Below, in pieces: positions 1 through 8,111 of a stretch of DNA of 29,459 nucleotides. The translations under genes were made by a program, and so were the position numbers. The notes below the pieces were generated by a model. It did no database searches. It saw nothing but the letters and a program-made list of their open reading frames with translations, and was not told the DNA's origin. Each line of letters starts with the position of its first letter. The stretch's first letter is position 1. The stretch lies in contig CAWUZD010000012.1 of NCBI GenBank assembly GCA_963926925.1, forward strand, positions 1-29,459, read 5' to 3'. This stretch comes from Paralactobacillus_A sp963926925 (GTDB lineage: Bacteria > Bacillota > Bacilli > Lactobacillales > Lactobacillaceae).

Positions 1-80
1 CAATTTTTTCATTCGTTATAACTTTCGTTATAAACCCTACACATCTTGCGAAACTTTGTTTAGTTTTCAAAGGACTACCA
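1..80 (-). promoter_or_regulatory. rRNA leader with boxA-like antitermination motif
   Basis: The minus strand at 49-72 reads CTTTGAAAACTAAACAAAGT followed by TTCG. This resembles the boxA region found before 16S and 23S genes in bacilli and lactobacilli. An imperfect 12-bp direct repeat around TTCGTTATAA lies at about 12-35. No rRNA sequence is inside the window, so the operon itself is inferred. Confidence 0.6.
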
Positions 81-89
81 ACATTTACT

Positions 90-117
90 ATTATAACATT
101 TTTCAAAATCATGTCAA
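90..117 (-). promoter_or_regulatory. Strong rRNA-type promoter (P2) with extended -10
   Basis: On the minus strand a perfect TTGACA (112-117) is separated by 16 bp from a perfect TATAAT (90-95), with TG one base upstream of the -10. This is the strongest promoter seen in the window. It fires left, out of the window, into a boxA-like leader. It does not serve any gene in the window. Confidence 0.75.
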
Positions 118-180
118 GCATTTTTTTGAAAATGTTAATGTCGAGAAGTGAAATTTTCATATCTCTCTTGACGACTTTAT

Positions 181-209
181 ATGTTATCATCTGTAATAAA
201 AAGTGTCAA
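181..209 (-). promoter_or_regulatory. Upstream rRNA-type promoter (P1)
   Basis: On the minus strand TTGACA (204-209) is followed after 17 bp by TAACAT (181-186). It lies directly upstream of a second, stronger promoter pointing the same way. Tandem promoters before a boxA-like leader are the usual arrangement at rRNA operons in Firmicutes. The transcribed genes would lie left of position 1, so this assignment is inferred. Confidence 0.6.
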
Positions 210-230
210 CATTTTTTTGCAACTTTTTCA

Positions 231-389
231 CTATTTATTTAACCAACCCAAAATTGCAAATATTGTTCCTGCTAAAATAGCAATAATATCCATTAACATC
301 TTCGTTGTCTGATGATTAATAACCAGAAATAATCCCATTAGCACTAATAAAAACGCACTTATTAAAAAAACAAAATTATGCTTCTTCAT
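231..389 (-). CDS. Small two-helix membrane peptide, 52 aa, unknown function
   Basis: A short ORF starts at ATG (387-389) behind a good ribosome binding site (GAGGTGA, 6 bases upstream) and ends in TAG. The product begins MKKHNF and has two hydrophobic segments, about residues 6-23 and 33-49, joined by a short polar loop (NHQTTK). I recognise no family. It lies between the rRNA-type promoters and the terminator of the solute-binding protein gene, so it is probably transcribed on its own. I saw no strong promoter in the short gap. The start signal and clean hydrophobic pattern make it likely real, but it is too short for certainty. Confidence 0.6.
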   Translation of the reverse strand: MKKHNFVFLISAFLLVLMGLFLVINHQTTKMLMDIIAILAGTIFAILGWLNK

Positions 390-412
390 ATCATTCACCT
401 CAATTTAATTTA

Positions 413-446
413 TCAAAAAAGGAAGTTAGTCAAAAACTAACTTCCT
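413..446 (-). terminator. Intrinsic terminator of the solute-binding protein gene
   Basis: GGAAGTTAGT and ACTAACTTCC (421-430 and 436-445) form a 10-bp stem with a 5-base loop. On the minus strand it is followed by a run of six T (415-420). Confidence 0.85.
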
Positions 447-474
447 TTTAATTTAATTATCTTTAAATTACAAA

Positions 475-1764
475 TTATTGATTAGCAACTGCTTGTTGAG
501 CATCCTTTTGTAATTCTGGTAAGACTTCGCTTGGTGACTTTTGTAAAGTCAACATTTGTGTCAAACCATTTAAGTAGCTTTGTTGATAACTTGCATAGTT
601 TTCAAAAGCTACTGGTTGAGTACCATAATTTAATGCTTCAACTGCTGCTTTTTGGTATGGATTCTTGTTTAAGTAATCTTGATAATCACTTAACTTAGTT
701 GCTGATTTAACAACTGGAACATAGCCAGATAATTCTGACCATTTAGCAGTTACCTTAGGTGAAATAATGTACTTCATGAAGTCCCAAGCACCAGCTTGTT
801 CATCCTTAGATACATTCTTCATCATCATTAAGTCAGCGCCACCAATGGCAGATACTTGTTTACCATTTTCAGATGGTACACCAGTTGTTCCCCATTCAAA
901 TCCTTGTGGAGCATTAGCAACAATGGTTGGAATATTACTTGATGATCCAAAGTAGAATAAGCTCTTACCATTTAAGAAAATCTTGTAATAATAAATATCA
1001 GAACCAGCTGTTTGCATGTAACCTTTCTTGATATTATCAACAAAGAAGTTCATTGCATTCTTAGTAGTTGGGGTATCAAAGTTTACTCGTAAATCCTTAG
1101 TAATTAATGGATTACCGAATTCTTGAATAATACCAGTGAAACCAATATCACAGTTCTTATCAAAACCTAAGCCAACAATGCCATCATTCTTAACTTTAGC
1201 GGCATCGTTAACAACATCTTCCCAAGTCTTAGGAACACTGAGACCATATTTATCTAACAATTTCTTATTGTAGAATAAAACCCGTGGTGCCTTATTGAAA
1301 GGAATAGTGTAATACTTGCCTTTGTATTGCATACTTTCACGGAATGCTGGATAAATATCATCTAATTGTGATTTAGATAAACCATTTTTACCATTAATGT
1401 AACTATTTAATGGTTGTAATAATTGGTTCTTAACTAAATCAGGAGTATTAACATAACTTAATTGTGCCAAAGCAGGTAATGTATTTGATTTGGCTGCAGC
1501 CATAATCTTTTGGTTCAATTGGGTATAATTACCTTGACTTGTAGCAACGACTTTATACTTACTTTGTGATTTATTATAATCATTTACAATTTGTTGAAAG
1601 TTAGTAGCTGGTTTACCAGTCATTGCTGTCCATACTTGTACAGTAACTGGACCTTTAGATGATGATGAATCACTAGCTGATTTACTACTATTGCCACAAC
1701 TAGCTAACAAAAATACTAATGGCAAAGCTACCAAGAAAAGCCAACGCAAATGCTTATTTTTCAT
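475..1764 (-). CDS. ABC transporter substrate-binding lipoprotein, UgpB-like
   Basis: This is an extracellular solute-binding protein of family 1, tethered to the membrane as a lipoprotein. The N-terminus has a basic start, a hydrophobic stretch and a lipobox LASC with the lipidated cysteine at residue 23, followed by a Ser-rich linker. The mature part opens with VTVQVWTAMTG and contains YKVVATSQGNYTQLNQKI, which resembles the glycerol-3-phosphate binding protein UgpB more than maltose binders. The ligand could be glycerol phosphate or another sugar and cannot be fixed here. No permease or ATPase genes lie next to it, so it either works with components encoded elsewhere or is an orphan. A GGAGG-type site precedes the ATG. 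The promoter carries a half-perfect catabolite-responsive element. Confidence 0.85.
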   Translation of the reverse strand: MKNKHLRWLFLVALPLVFLLASCGNSSKSASDSSSSKGPVTVQVWTAMTGKPATNFQQIVNDYNKSQSKYKVVATSQGNYTQLNQKIMAAAKSNTLPALAQLSYVNTPDLVKNQLLQPLNSYINGKNGLSKSQLDDIYPAFRESMQYKGKYYTIPFNKAPRVLFYNKKLLDKYGLSVPKTWEDVVNDAAKVKNDGIVGLGFDKNCDIGFTGIIQEFGNPLITKDLRVNFDTPTTKNAMNFFVDNIKKGYMQTAGSDIYYYKIFLNGKSLFYFGSSSNIPTIVANAPQGFEWGTTGVPSENGKQVSAIGGADLMMMKNVSKDEQAGAWDFMKYIISPKVTAKWSELSGYVPVVKSATKLSDYQDYLNKNPYQKAAVEALNYGTQPVAFENYASYQQSYLNGLTQMLTLQKSPSEVLPELQKDAQQAVANQ

Positions 1765-1809
1765 GGCTAATCCTCCATTTATAAAATTTTTATTTAATTG
1801 TTTAATTTT

Positions 1810-1840
1810 ATTATAACACTAAAGCATGTAAGCGTATTTT
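1810..1840 (-). promoter_or_regulatory. Promoter and candidate CcpA (cre) site
   Basis: The minus strand has an extended -10, TGTTATAAT (-10 at 1810-1815), but no good -35. Across the -35 position, read on the plus strand at 1827-1840, lies TGTAAGCGTATTTT. Its first eight bases match the cre consensus TGWAARCG exactly, while the second half is poor. It would fit catabolite repression of the solute-binding protein gene. Confidence 0.5.
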
Positions 1841-1854
1841 TAAAAAATTGCCCA

Positions 1855-1888
1855 TAAAAAAAGCCAAGATACTAAGTATCTTGGCTTT
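1855..1888 (-). terminator. Intrinsic terminator of ackA
   Basis: AAGCCAAGATAC and GTATCTTGGCTT (1861-1872 and 1876-1887) pair as a 12-bp stem with a TAA loop. An A-run on the left gives a U-tract on the minus-strand transcript. Confidence 0.9.
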
Positions 1889-1895
1889 TAATTAA

Positions 1896-3077
1896 TTACA
1901 TTACTGCATTAATTTGCCGTAACATTGATAATTCTTCGTTTGTAGGAATCATCATTACAGTTACTTTAGAGTCTGGTGTACTCATAACTTGTTCTTCGCC
2001 ACGTTTGATTTCGTCAGCTGACTTCATCTTAATGCCTAAGAATGATAATTGATTCATGATTTCAACATCAACTGCTGGGTCATTTTCACCAATACCACCA
2101 GCAAAGATGATTGCGTCAGCACCGCCCATTTCTGCATAGAAACTAGCAGCATACTTAACAACACGGTTCTTGAAGATATCCATTGCTAATTGAGCACGCT
2201 TGTTATCTGGTAAAGCAGCTTCAATATCACGCATATCTGATGAAATGCCTGATAAACCTAATAAACCAGATTTTTCGTTGAACATCATTAATACGTCATC
2301 TGCTGACATATTTTCTTTCTTCATTAAGAAAGGTACGATTGATGGATCAACGTCACCAGCACGAGTACCCATTGTTAATCCTGTTAATGGAGCCATACCC
2401 ATTGATGTATCAAAAGCATGACCATCCTTAACAGCAGCTGCGGAAGCACCGCCACCCATGTGCAATGTGATTAAACGTAAGTCCTTTAATGGCTTGTTTA
2501 ATAATTGTGCAGCACGGTTTGCTAAGTAGTGATGGCTAATACCGTGTTCGCTGTAACGGTGGATACCATACTTTTCAGTTAATTCTAATGGTAAGCTATA
2601 AATAGCATTCATTTCTGGTAAATCAGTAAAGAATGTACTATCAAAAACTGCAAATTGACGAACATTTGGTAATTCGCTTTGCATGATCTTGATACCTTCA
2701 ATTTCAGAAGGGTTGTGCAAAGGTGCAAAATCATTAAATTCAGCAATCTTTGCTAATACTTCATCATTGATTTCAGCAGCTTTAGTGAAGTATTGACCAC
2801 CAGCAACAACGCGGTGACCAACAGCACTAATTTCATCTAAACTATCAACGATGTGTAATTCAACTAATTTCTTTAAAACAGTTTGAATAGCACTTTCACT
2901 GTTTAATGATTGTGAATCATCTTCATATTTTTCACCATTGTACTTAATAGTAACAATAGAATTTGGTAAGTTTAAACGTTCGATTTGGCCTTTAGCGATT
3001 ACTTCTTCAGATGGTAATTCAAATAATTGCCATTTAAATGAAGAACTACCGGCATTCATGATTAAAACTTTTTGCAT
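1896..3077 (-). CDS. ackA: Acetate kinase
   Basis: Acetate kinase interconverts acetyl phosphate + ADP and acetate + ATP in the cytoplasm and supplies ATP in lactic acid bacteria. The protein starts MQKVLIMNAGSSSFK, the family phosphate-binding signature. It also contains GHRVVAGG, TLHMGGGAS, the long GMAPLTGLTMGTRAGDVDPS block and AGGIGEN near the C-terminus. The 393 residues match the usual length of about 395-400. A TTG two codons upstream is also in frame, but it sits almost on the GAGG ribosome binding site, so I place the start at the ATG eight bases downstream of that site. No phosphotransacetylase gene is adjacent. It is transcribed alone, with its own terminator, divergent from the Bce-type module. 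Confidence 0.96.
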   Translation of the reverse strand: MQKVLIMNAGSSSFKWQLFELPSEEVIAKGQIERLNLPNSIVTIKYNGEKYEDDSQSLNSESAIQTVLKKLVELHIVDSLDEISAVGHRVVAGGQYFTKAAEINDEVLAKIAEFNDFAPLHNPSEIEGIKIMQSELPNVRQFAVFDSTFFTDLPEMNAIYSLPLELTEKYGIHRYSEHGISHHYLANRAAQLLNKPLKDLRLITLHMGGGASAAAVKDGHAFDTSMGMAPLTGLTMGTRAGDVDPSIVPFLMKKENMSADDVLMMFNEKSGLLGLSGISSDMRDIEAALPDNKRAQLAMDIFKNRVVKYAASFYAEMGGADAIIFAGGIGENDPAVDVEIMNQLSFLGIKMKSADEIKRGEEQVMSTPDSKVTVMMIPTNEELSMLRQINAVM

Positions 3078-3185
3078 GAACAATACCTCTTCTTATTATT
3101 TATATAAACTACATTACTTACATTATAATACATTTAAACCAGTTTACTGACAATAACTTTATTGTTTTTACTATTAAATTAAATT

Positions 3186-3214
3186 TTGCTAATTTTAAAT
3201 TAACTTTCTATAAT
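3186..3214 (+). promoter_or_regulatory. Promoter of the Bce-type sensor operon
   Basis: TTGCTA (3186-3191), a 17-bp spacer and a perfect TATAAT (3209-3214) lie 34 bases upstream of the first ORF. An AAAGGA ribosome binding site follows at 3231-3236. Confidence 0.6.
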
Positions 3215-3247
3215 TATTACAAATCTTAGTAAAGGAATTTATTAATA

Positions 3248-3637
3248 ATGAAAAAAAGACCATTAGCTAGTATTTTATTATGGCTATTATGCATCATGTT
3301 TATTATTTATGCTTTTCAAGGTTGGGGTAACTGGCTAAAAATTGTTAGTAACATTGTTTTTGCCGGCATTGCAGCGTTATTGGCGCTCGGTTTTAACAAT
3401 ATGCGCCGCCCACAAAAAGCACTTAATAGTACCATGATCCGGGCCATTAATACCGCTGATCATCAAACTGTCCGTTGGTTACAAATTATTAGTTTCTCAT
3501 TATTTATTGTTTTTTTAATCTTATATTATCTTTTCCAAAATAACGCTCTTTTAGGCGTAAGTTCATTTATTTCATTACTATATTGGTTAATTACTATTAT
3601 TACCAATATCATTACTAAAAATATTAACAATCGTTGA
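3248..3637 (+). CDS. Four-helix membrane protein heading the two-component operon
   Basis: This 129-aa protein has four predicted hydrophobic segments, at about residues 5-22, 28-47, 76-96 and 100-121, and a basic patch (NNMRRPQK) between helices 2 and 3. I do not recognise the family. Its stop codon overlaps the GAGG ribosome binding site of the response regulator, so the three genes are very likely co-transcribed and translationally coupled. This suggests a role connected with the sensor kinase or the transporter, for example as an accessory membrane partner, but that is inference. The Bce-type modules I know do not start with such a gene. Confidence 0.8.
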   Translation: MKKRPLASILLWLLCIMFIIYAFQGWGNWLKIVSNIVFAGIAALLALGFNNMRRPQKALNSTMIRAINTADHQTVRWLQIISFSLFIVFLILYYLFQNNALLGVSSFISLLYWLITIITNIITKNINNR

Positions 3638-3648
3638 GGCCACTTAAG

Positions 3649-4323
3649 ATGACTAATGTTTTGCTCATTGAAGATGATCAAGCTATTATTGATGCCGTTA
3701 CAAATGCTTTAAATAAATGGAATTATCAAGTTAGTACCATCACTAATTGGCATGATGTGGTTGGTGATTTACAACAAAGTAAACCCCAAATCGTTTTAAT
3801 GGATATTACATTACCAACTTTTGATGGCTTTTATTGGACACAAAAAATCCGCGAAGTTTCTGATGTTTCAATTATTTTTATTTCAGCTGCACAGATGGAT
3901 CCCAATGCCATTCGTGCCATTGCCATTGGTGCTGATGACTACTTAGTTAAACCATTCACGAGTAACGTTCTAATTGCTAAAATCCAAGCTGTCTTAAGAC
4001 GAACGCAGCAAAATCTTACCCAAGTATTAACATTTGAAGATTACCAATTAAGTATTTTAAAAAACGAATTACGTTATCATGATCAAACGGTTAAGCTAAC
4101 ACCAACTAAAGGGGTTATTTTAAGATTATTGTTCATCAATGCTAACCAAACTGTTACTAAACAACAGTTTTTAGAAGCACTATGGCAAGGTGGCGCTTTT
4201 ATTGATGAAAATACTTTAAAGGTTAATATTAGTCGTTTACGTGAAAAATTGGCTGTTGTCAATTTACGACAACAACTTATTACTGAAAGAAAAAGAGGTT
4301 ATCGTTTAGTAAATCATGTTTAA
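3649..4323 (+). CDS. OmpR-family response regulator, BceR-like
   Basis: A cytoplasmic transcription factor of 224 residues. The receiver domain (about 1-118) has the acidic pair E8-D9-D10, the phosphoacceptor Asp52 in VLMDITLP and Lys in DDYLVKPF. The C-terminal winged helix (about 125-224) ends in the typical LREKLAVVNLRQQLITERKRGYRLV. A TTG further upstream is in frame, but GAGG at 3636-3639 is spaced correctly for the ATG at 3649. The kinase gene overlaps its end by 8 bp and a BceA-like ATPase gene follows. This is the arrangement of antimicrobial-peptide resistance modules, in which the regulator activates its own ABC transporter. The candidate operator at 5315-5328 supports this. The gene looks intact. 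Confidence 0.9.
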   Translation: MTNVLLIEDDQAIIDAVTNALNKWNYQVSTITNWHDVVGDLQQSKPQIVLMDITLPTFDGFYWTQKIREVSDVSIIFISAAQMDPNAIRAIAIGADDYLVKPFTSNVLIAKIQAVLRRTQQNLTQVLTFEDYQLSILKNELRYHDQTVKLTPTKGVILRLLFINANQTVTKQQFLEALWQGGAFIDENTLKVNISRLREKLAVVNLRQQLITERKRGYRLVNHV

Positions 4324-5287
4324 AAAATATTATTGGCCAGCCATTAAAGCACAATGGCCATGGTTATTAGGTTATGTTTTAATTATGTTACTAGTGACAC
4401 TATTAAGTTGGATTTATAGTGTGCCCCTGGCGTTTTTCATTGATTTTGTGCGTTTTTCAATTTTGCCAGTAGTAATTGTAGCGCTTTACCGCATTTTTAA
4501 AACTAAAAAATATTTACAATTGTTAGCAAAGGTTACTATTAATGGCCAATGGCAAGACTTAAAAGCACATGATGTCATTGCGCAAGCTTACCAGCACGCT
4601 TTCATCCAATTAATACAGGAACAACAACATTTTCGCCAAAAAATACAATTACAACAGCAACAACGCCATGATTATTTAGAAACCTGGAGTCATGAACTCA
4701 AAACACCACTTACTGCACTAAATGTCTTAGCTGAAAACCAAGAAACCATCGATAGTAATGTGGTACACCAACAAGTCCAATGGGCTAATTACCAATTAAA
4801 CTTACTTTTAAATTACGAACGTTTAGCCGATTTTCACCATGATCTCCAATTTAAAACTATTAATTTAAAGCAAATAATTACACAGGTTTTAAAGCAGTAT
4901 GCCACATTTTTTATTAACAAAAAAATTACGCCGACAATCGACATCCCTGATGATGCAACGCTATTAACCGATAGCAAATGGTTATCATTCATTATTGGGC
5001 AATTATTAATCAATGCAATTAAATATAGTCAACCTAATAAAAAAATTATTATTAGTTGGCAAGATCAACAATTAACAATTAAGGATCAAGGTATTGGCAT
5101 TGCACCTGATGAATTACCGCGTATCTTTGAGCCTGGTTTTACGGGTACAAATGGTCGGCAACAAGGTGATGCCACTGGGATGGGGTTATATATTGTTAAA
5201 ACTGTTACCCAACAATTACATATCAAAATTGCCGTGGCTTCGCAGTTAAATAAGGGAATGACCATCACATTAACTTTTCCAAAGTAA
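4316..5287 (+). CDS. Intramembrane-sensing histidine kinase, BceS-like
   Basis: A membrane histidine kinase of 323 residues. Two transmembrane helices (about 16-33 and 38-58) are separated by only a few residues, so there is no extracellular sensor domain. This is the hallmark of kinases that sense through a partner ABC permease. A Gln-rich coiled linker leads to the phosphoacceptor His126 in TWSHELKTPLTAL. The ATPase domain has an N box (LLINAIKYS), G1 (DQGIGIAPDE), an F box and G2 (GMGLYIV). It begins inside the 3' end of the regulator gene with ATG at 4316. All catalytic motifs are present, although the permease it should read is broken by frameshifts. Confidence 0.9.
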   Translation: MFKKYYWPAIKAQWPWLLGYVLIMLLVTLLSWIYSVPLAFFIDFVRFSILPVVIVALYRIFKTKKYLQLLAKVTINGQWQDLKAHDVIAQAYQHAFIQLIQEQQHFRQKIQLQQQQRHDYLETWSHELKTPLTALNVLAENQETIDSNVVHQQVQWANYQLNLLLNYERLADFHHDLQFKTINLKQIITQVLKQYATFFINKKITPTIDIPDDATLLTDSKWLSFIIGQLLINAIKYSQPNKKIIISWQDQQLTIKDQGIGIAPDELPRIFEPGFTGTNGRQQGDATGMGLYIVKTVTQQLHIKIAVASQLNKGMTITLTFPK

Positions 5288-5306
5288 CTAAAAAGTAACA
5301 AATCGT

Positions 5307-5352
5307 AAGGTTACTGACATTTTTGTAACTACATAAAATGTCGGTAACCTTT
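5307..5352 (+). terminator. Hairpin after the kinase gene, possible terminator
   Basis: AAGGTTACTGACATTTT (5307-5323) pairs with AAAATGTCGGTAACCTT (5335-5351), a 17-bp stem with one wobble pair. The trailing T-run is short (TTTTATT). It may be a weak terminator for the regulator-kinase transcript. The same DNA contains the candidate operator for the ATPase gene, so the symmetry may instead serve protein binding. Confidence 0.5.
5315..5328 (+). promoter_or_regulatory. Candidate BceR-type operator
   Basis: TGACA-TTTT-TGTAA matches exactly the inverted repeat TnACA-N4-TGTAA that I recall as the binding motif of BceR-like regulators in Firmicutes. It lies 65 bases upstream of the ATPase start codon. 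Just downstream is a poor -35 region and TATTAT at 5353-5358, as expected for an activator-dependent promoter. The site is seen in the sequence; binding is inferred from the family. Confidence 0.65.
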
Positions 5353-5393
5353 TATTATTAATTTATCAAATCAAAACGAAGGAGTTTTTAATT

Positions 5394-6146
5394 ATGTCAC
5401 TATTACAACTTAAACATATTCAACGGGTTTTTGCCGATGGTAAAAATAACACGGTCACTGCCCTAAAAGATATTTCATTAACAATCAACGCTGGTGAATT
5501 TGTGGCCATCATGGGTGAATCTGGTGCTAGTAAATCAACTTTATTAAATATCATTGCTACATTAGATAAACCAACCAATGGACAAATTTTACTTAATGAC
5601 CTGAACTTAACTAATTTAAGTGAAAAACAAGCCGCATTGTTCCGGCGGCAACATTTAGGTTTCGTTTTTCAAAACTTCAATTTACTTGATACTTTTAATA
5701 ATCGTGACAATATTTTCTTGCCTTTAGTTTTAGCCAAAGATTCCTATTCAAATATGGAACAACGGTTAAAACCATTAGCTCAAGATTTGGAAATTACGAA
5801 GTTATTAGATCGTTATCCTTATGAAATTTCAGGTGGTCAACAACAGCGCATTGCCATTGCCCGGGCCTTAATTACTCATCCCGACTTGCTCTTAGCTGAT
5901 GAACCAACTGGAGCGTTAGATTCAAATAATTCTGAACGCACATTACAACTCTTTAACAAAGTTAACCAACGTGGTCAAACTATTTTAATGGTTACCCATA
6001 GTGCATTGGCCGCATGTTACGCCCAACGCGTGTTATTTATTAAAGATGGTGTAATTTACCACGAATTATTCCGTGGCGATCAAGATAACGATGCTTATAT
6101 GAAAAAAATTACCGATAGTATTACAGCATTAAATAAGGAGGATTAA
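5394..6146 (+). CDS. BceA-like ABC transporter ATPase with altered Walker A
   Basis: The ATPase subunit of a peptide-detoxification transporter of the BceAB type, 250 residues. It has a Q-loop (FVFQNFNLLD), the signature ISGGQQQR, Walker B (LLLADEPTGALD) and a switch His in VTHSA. Walker A reads GESGASKST at residues 41-49, where the family has a glycine directly before the catalytic lysine. Here it is Ser46 (codon AGT, one base from GGT). That glycine shapes the phosphate loop, so nucleotide binding is probably impaired. An AAGGAG site precedes the ATG by about 10 bases. The permease gene follows directly but carries two frameshifts. The ORF is full length, but the transporter it belongs to appears non-functional. 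Confidence 0.88.
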   Translation: MSLLQLKHIQRVFADGKNNTVTALKDISLTINAGEFVAIMGESGASKSTLLNIIATLDKPTNGQILLNDLNLTNLSEKQAALFRRQHLGFVFQNFNLLDTFNNRDNIFLPLVLAKDSYSNMEQRLKPLAQDLEITKLLDRYPYEISGGQQQRIAIARALITHPDLLLADEPTGALDSNNSERTLQLFNKVNQRGQTILMVTHSALAACYAQRVLFIKDGVIYHELFRGDQDNDAYMKKITDSITALNKED

Positions 6147-6148
6147 TT

Positions 6149-8055
6149 GTGATACACGCTAAATTAGCTTGGCATAGCTTAGCTCATCATTTACAACAAT
6201 ATTTACCATTTATTATTACTAATAGTATCTTAATTGCGATTAACTATATTTTCATTGCTTTAAGTGTGCAACGGTTCTCAATGGCAACTATCAGTGCACG
6301 CTTAGGATTAGTTTTCATTTTGACCATTTCAGTTATCTTTATGTTTTATGTCAATGGTTTCTTATTAAAGCAACGTTCTCGCGAATTAGGTTTGTATAAC
6401 ATGTTAGGACTAACCAAACATGATTTACACCTTGTTGTAGGCGTTGAAAACATGATTCTTTATGGCATTAGTACTGTCTGCGGCATTATCGTTGGTATCG
6501 TCTTCGAAAAGTTAGCTTTTCTAATGATTCATCGCCTTATTAACACGCCAATGTTAGCTACCAACTTCAGTTGGTTTAGTATCGGCGCTACTGCCCTTAT
6601 TTTTGCAATTGCCTTTGGATTATTATTCATCTATGATGCATTACATTTGCGGCATGTTAATCCCTTAAACTTATGGCGTGACCAACATGTTGGTGAAAAA
6701 GAACCTAAAGCACATTGGATTTTGGGATGCTCAGGAATTGCTATTTTAGGATGGGGTTATTACTTATCAGTAACAACTAAGCCTAGTTCTAAAGTTATCT
6801 TAACTTTCTGCTTAGCAATCCTTTTGGTAATTATCGGCACTTACTTAATCTTTATCGTTGGTAGTACGATGTTACTCCGGATTTTACAAAAGAATAAAAA
6901 ATTCTACTATCAACCTAACCACTTTATCTCTGTTTCTGGCATGCTTTACCGTATGAAGCAAAATGGTGCTAGCTACAATTTGCTTATTATGTACTGCCGT
7001 TTTAGTAGCAATGATTTCATCAGTCAGCTTATTAAGTAATGAAAATAATGTCCTTAACCAATGGAATCCTTATGATGTCATGATGACTACTGAACATCAA
7101 TTAACTGCTAATAATGTGGCTTCTTTAGAACAACATGCGCAACAAAATCACATTAAGTTAGGAAAAATTAATACGGTTGAACATACTCTACCAACTTATG
7201 GTGCTATTAAAAATAACGCTTTTGAAAGTGCTAATGTTAGTGATGCTACGTGCCAATTAGCAACATTAACTTTGCAAGATTACAATCGTTTGCAACACAC
7301 TAATTATCATTTGAGTGGTAATGAAGTATTATTGTTCATGCCATCACACACTTACCGGCATGCAACCATCAATATTAATAACCAAACTTATCATGTTCGG
7401 CAAATTAAACAATTCAAATTATCATATAATTATGGTCACTCAATTATGCAACCAATGTTTATTGTGGCCAAGAACGCTAAAACTTGTGAACAAATTAATA
7501 ACCAACCATGGGTTCATGTTTATGGCTTTAACACCTATGGCACAACCAAGAATCAAATAACATTTGGTACAAACATTCAAAGCTTCTTTAACCTTGATAA
7601 TGCGATGATTTCAGCACGAGCAGTCATGCAAGCTGATTTCCAAAACATTTTTGGTGGTTTATTTGTTCATTAGTATCTTCATTGCTTTAGTAATGGTTAT
7701 TGTAACGGCCTTAATGATTTACTATAAACAACTTTCTGAAGGTTATGCTGATCGTGACCGGTTTAACACCATGCGTAAAATTGGTTTAGATTATCACGAA
7801 ACTAAAAAAGTTATTCATAGCCAAGTACTAATCGTCTTCATGTTACCAATCATTGGTGCGGCTATTAACTTAGCCTTTGCTATTCCAGCTTTGAAGAATA
7901 CCATGACAGTTTTATCAATGTATAACGGTAGTATTCTCTTCACAGTAAGTCTCATCACGCTCGGCGTATTTATTATTGGTTACTTAATTTTGTATATGTT
8001 AACTGCTAAAGCATATCAACATATTATTAATCAACCAGTTCATAATAATGAATAA
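6149..8055 (+). pseudogene. BceB-like permease (FtsX family), broken by two frameshifts
   Basis: Three consecutive ORFs (6149-7039, 6963-7673, 7651-8055) together encode one BceB-type permease of about 635 residues, close to the family's usual length. The first part holds six helices and the FtsX-like motif RSRELGLYNMLGLTKHDL. The second begins inside the next helix (LATICLLCTAVLVAMIS) and carries the large extracellular loop that recognises peptides. The third has the last FtsX-like helices (RDRFNTMRKIGLDYHE). The first shift lies at about 6966-6974 and equals a net +1 (for example a 2-bp loss). The second is an extra T in the TTT at 7662-7664. The start is GTG at 6149, behind AAGGAGG that overlaps the ATPase gene end. 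No single fragment would make a working permease. Confidence 0.88.
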
Positions 8056-8111
8056 GATTAACTAGTCATAGTTAAGTTTTCAATAATTAATAAGCAAAAT
8101 AGTATCTTTAT

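Noticed and set aside
3078..3180. Strong ackA promoter
   Set aside because: A TATAAT is present on the minus strand, but TTGTCA lies 20 bp upstream of it, too far for a convincing pair, so I did not list it.
7315..7560. Plus-strand ORF inside the permease extracellular-loop region
   Set aside because: It overlaps the better-supported permease fragment in another frame, and its composition looks like a frame shadow.
6149..8055. Programmed ribosomal frameshifting in the permease
   Set aside because: There is no slippery heptamer with a downstream structure at either junction, and two separate shifts would be needed. Mutation or sequencing error is simpler.
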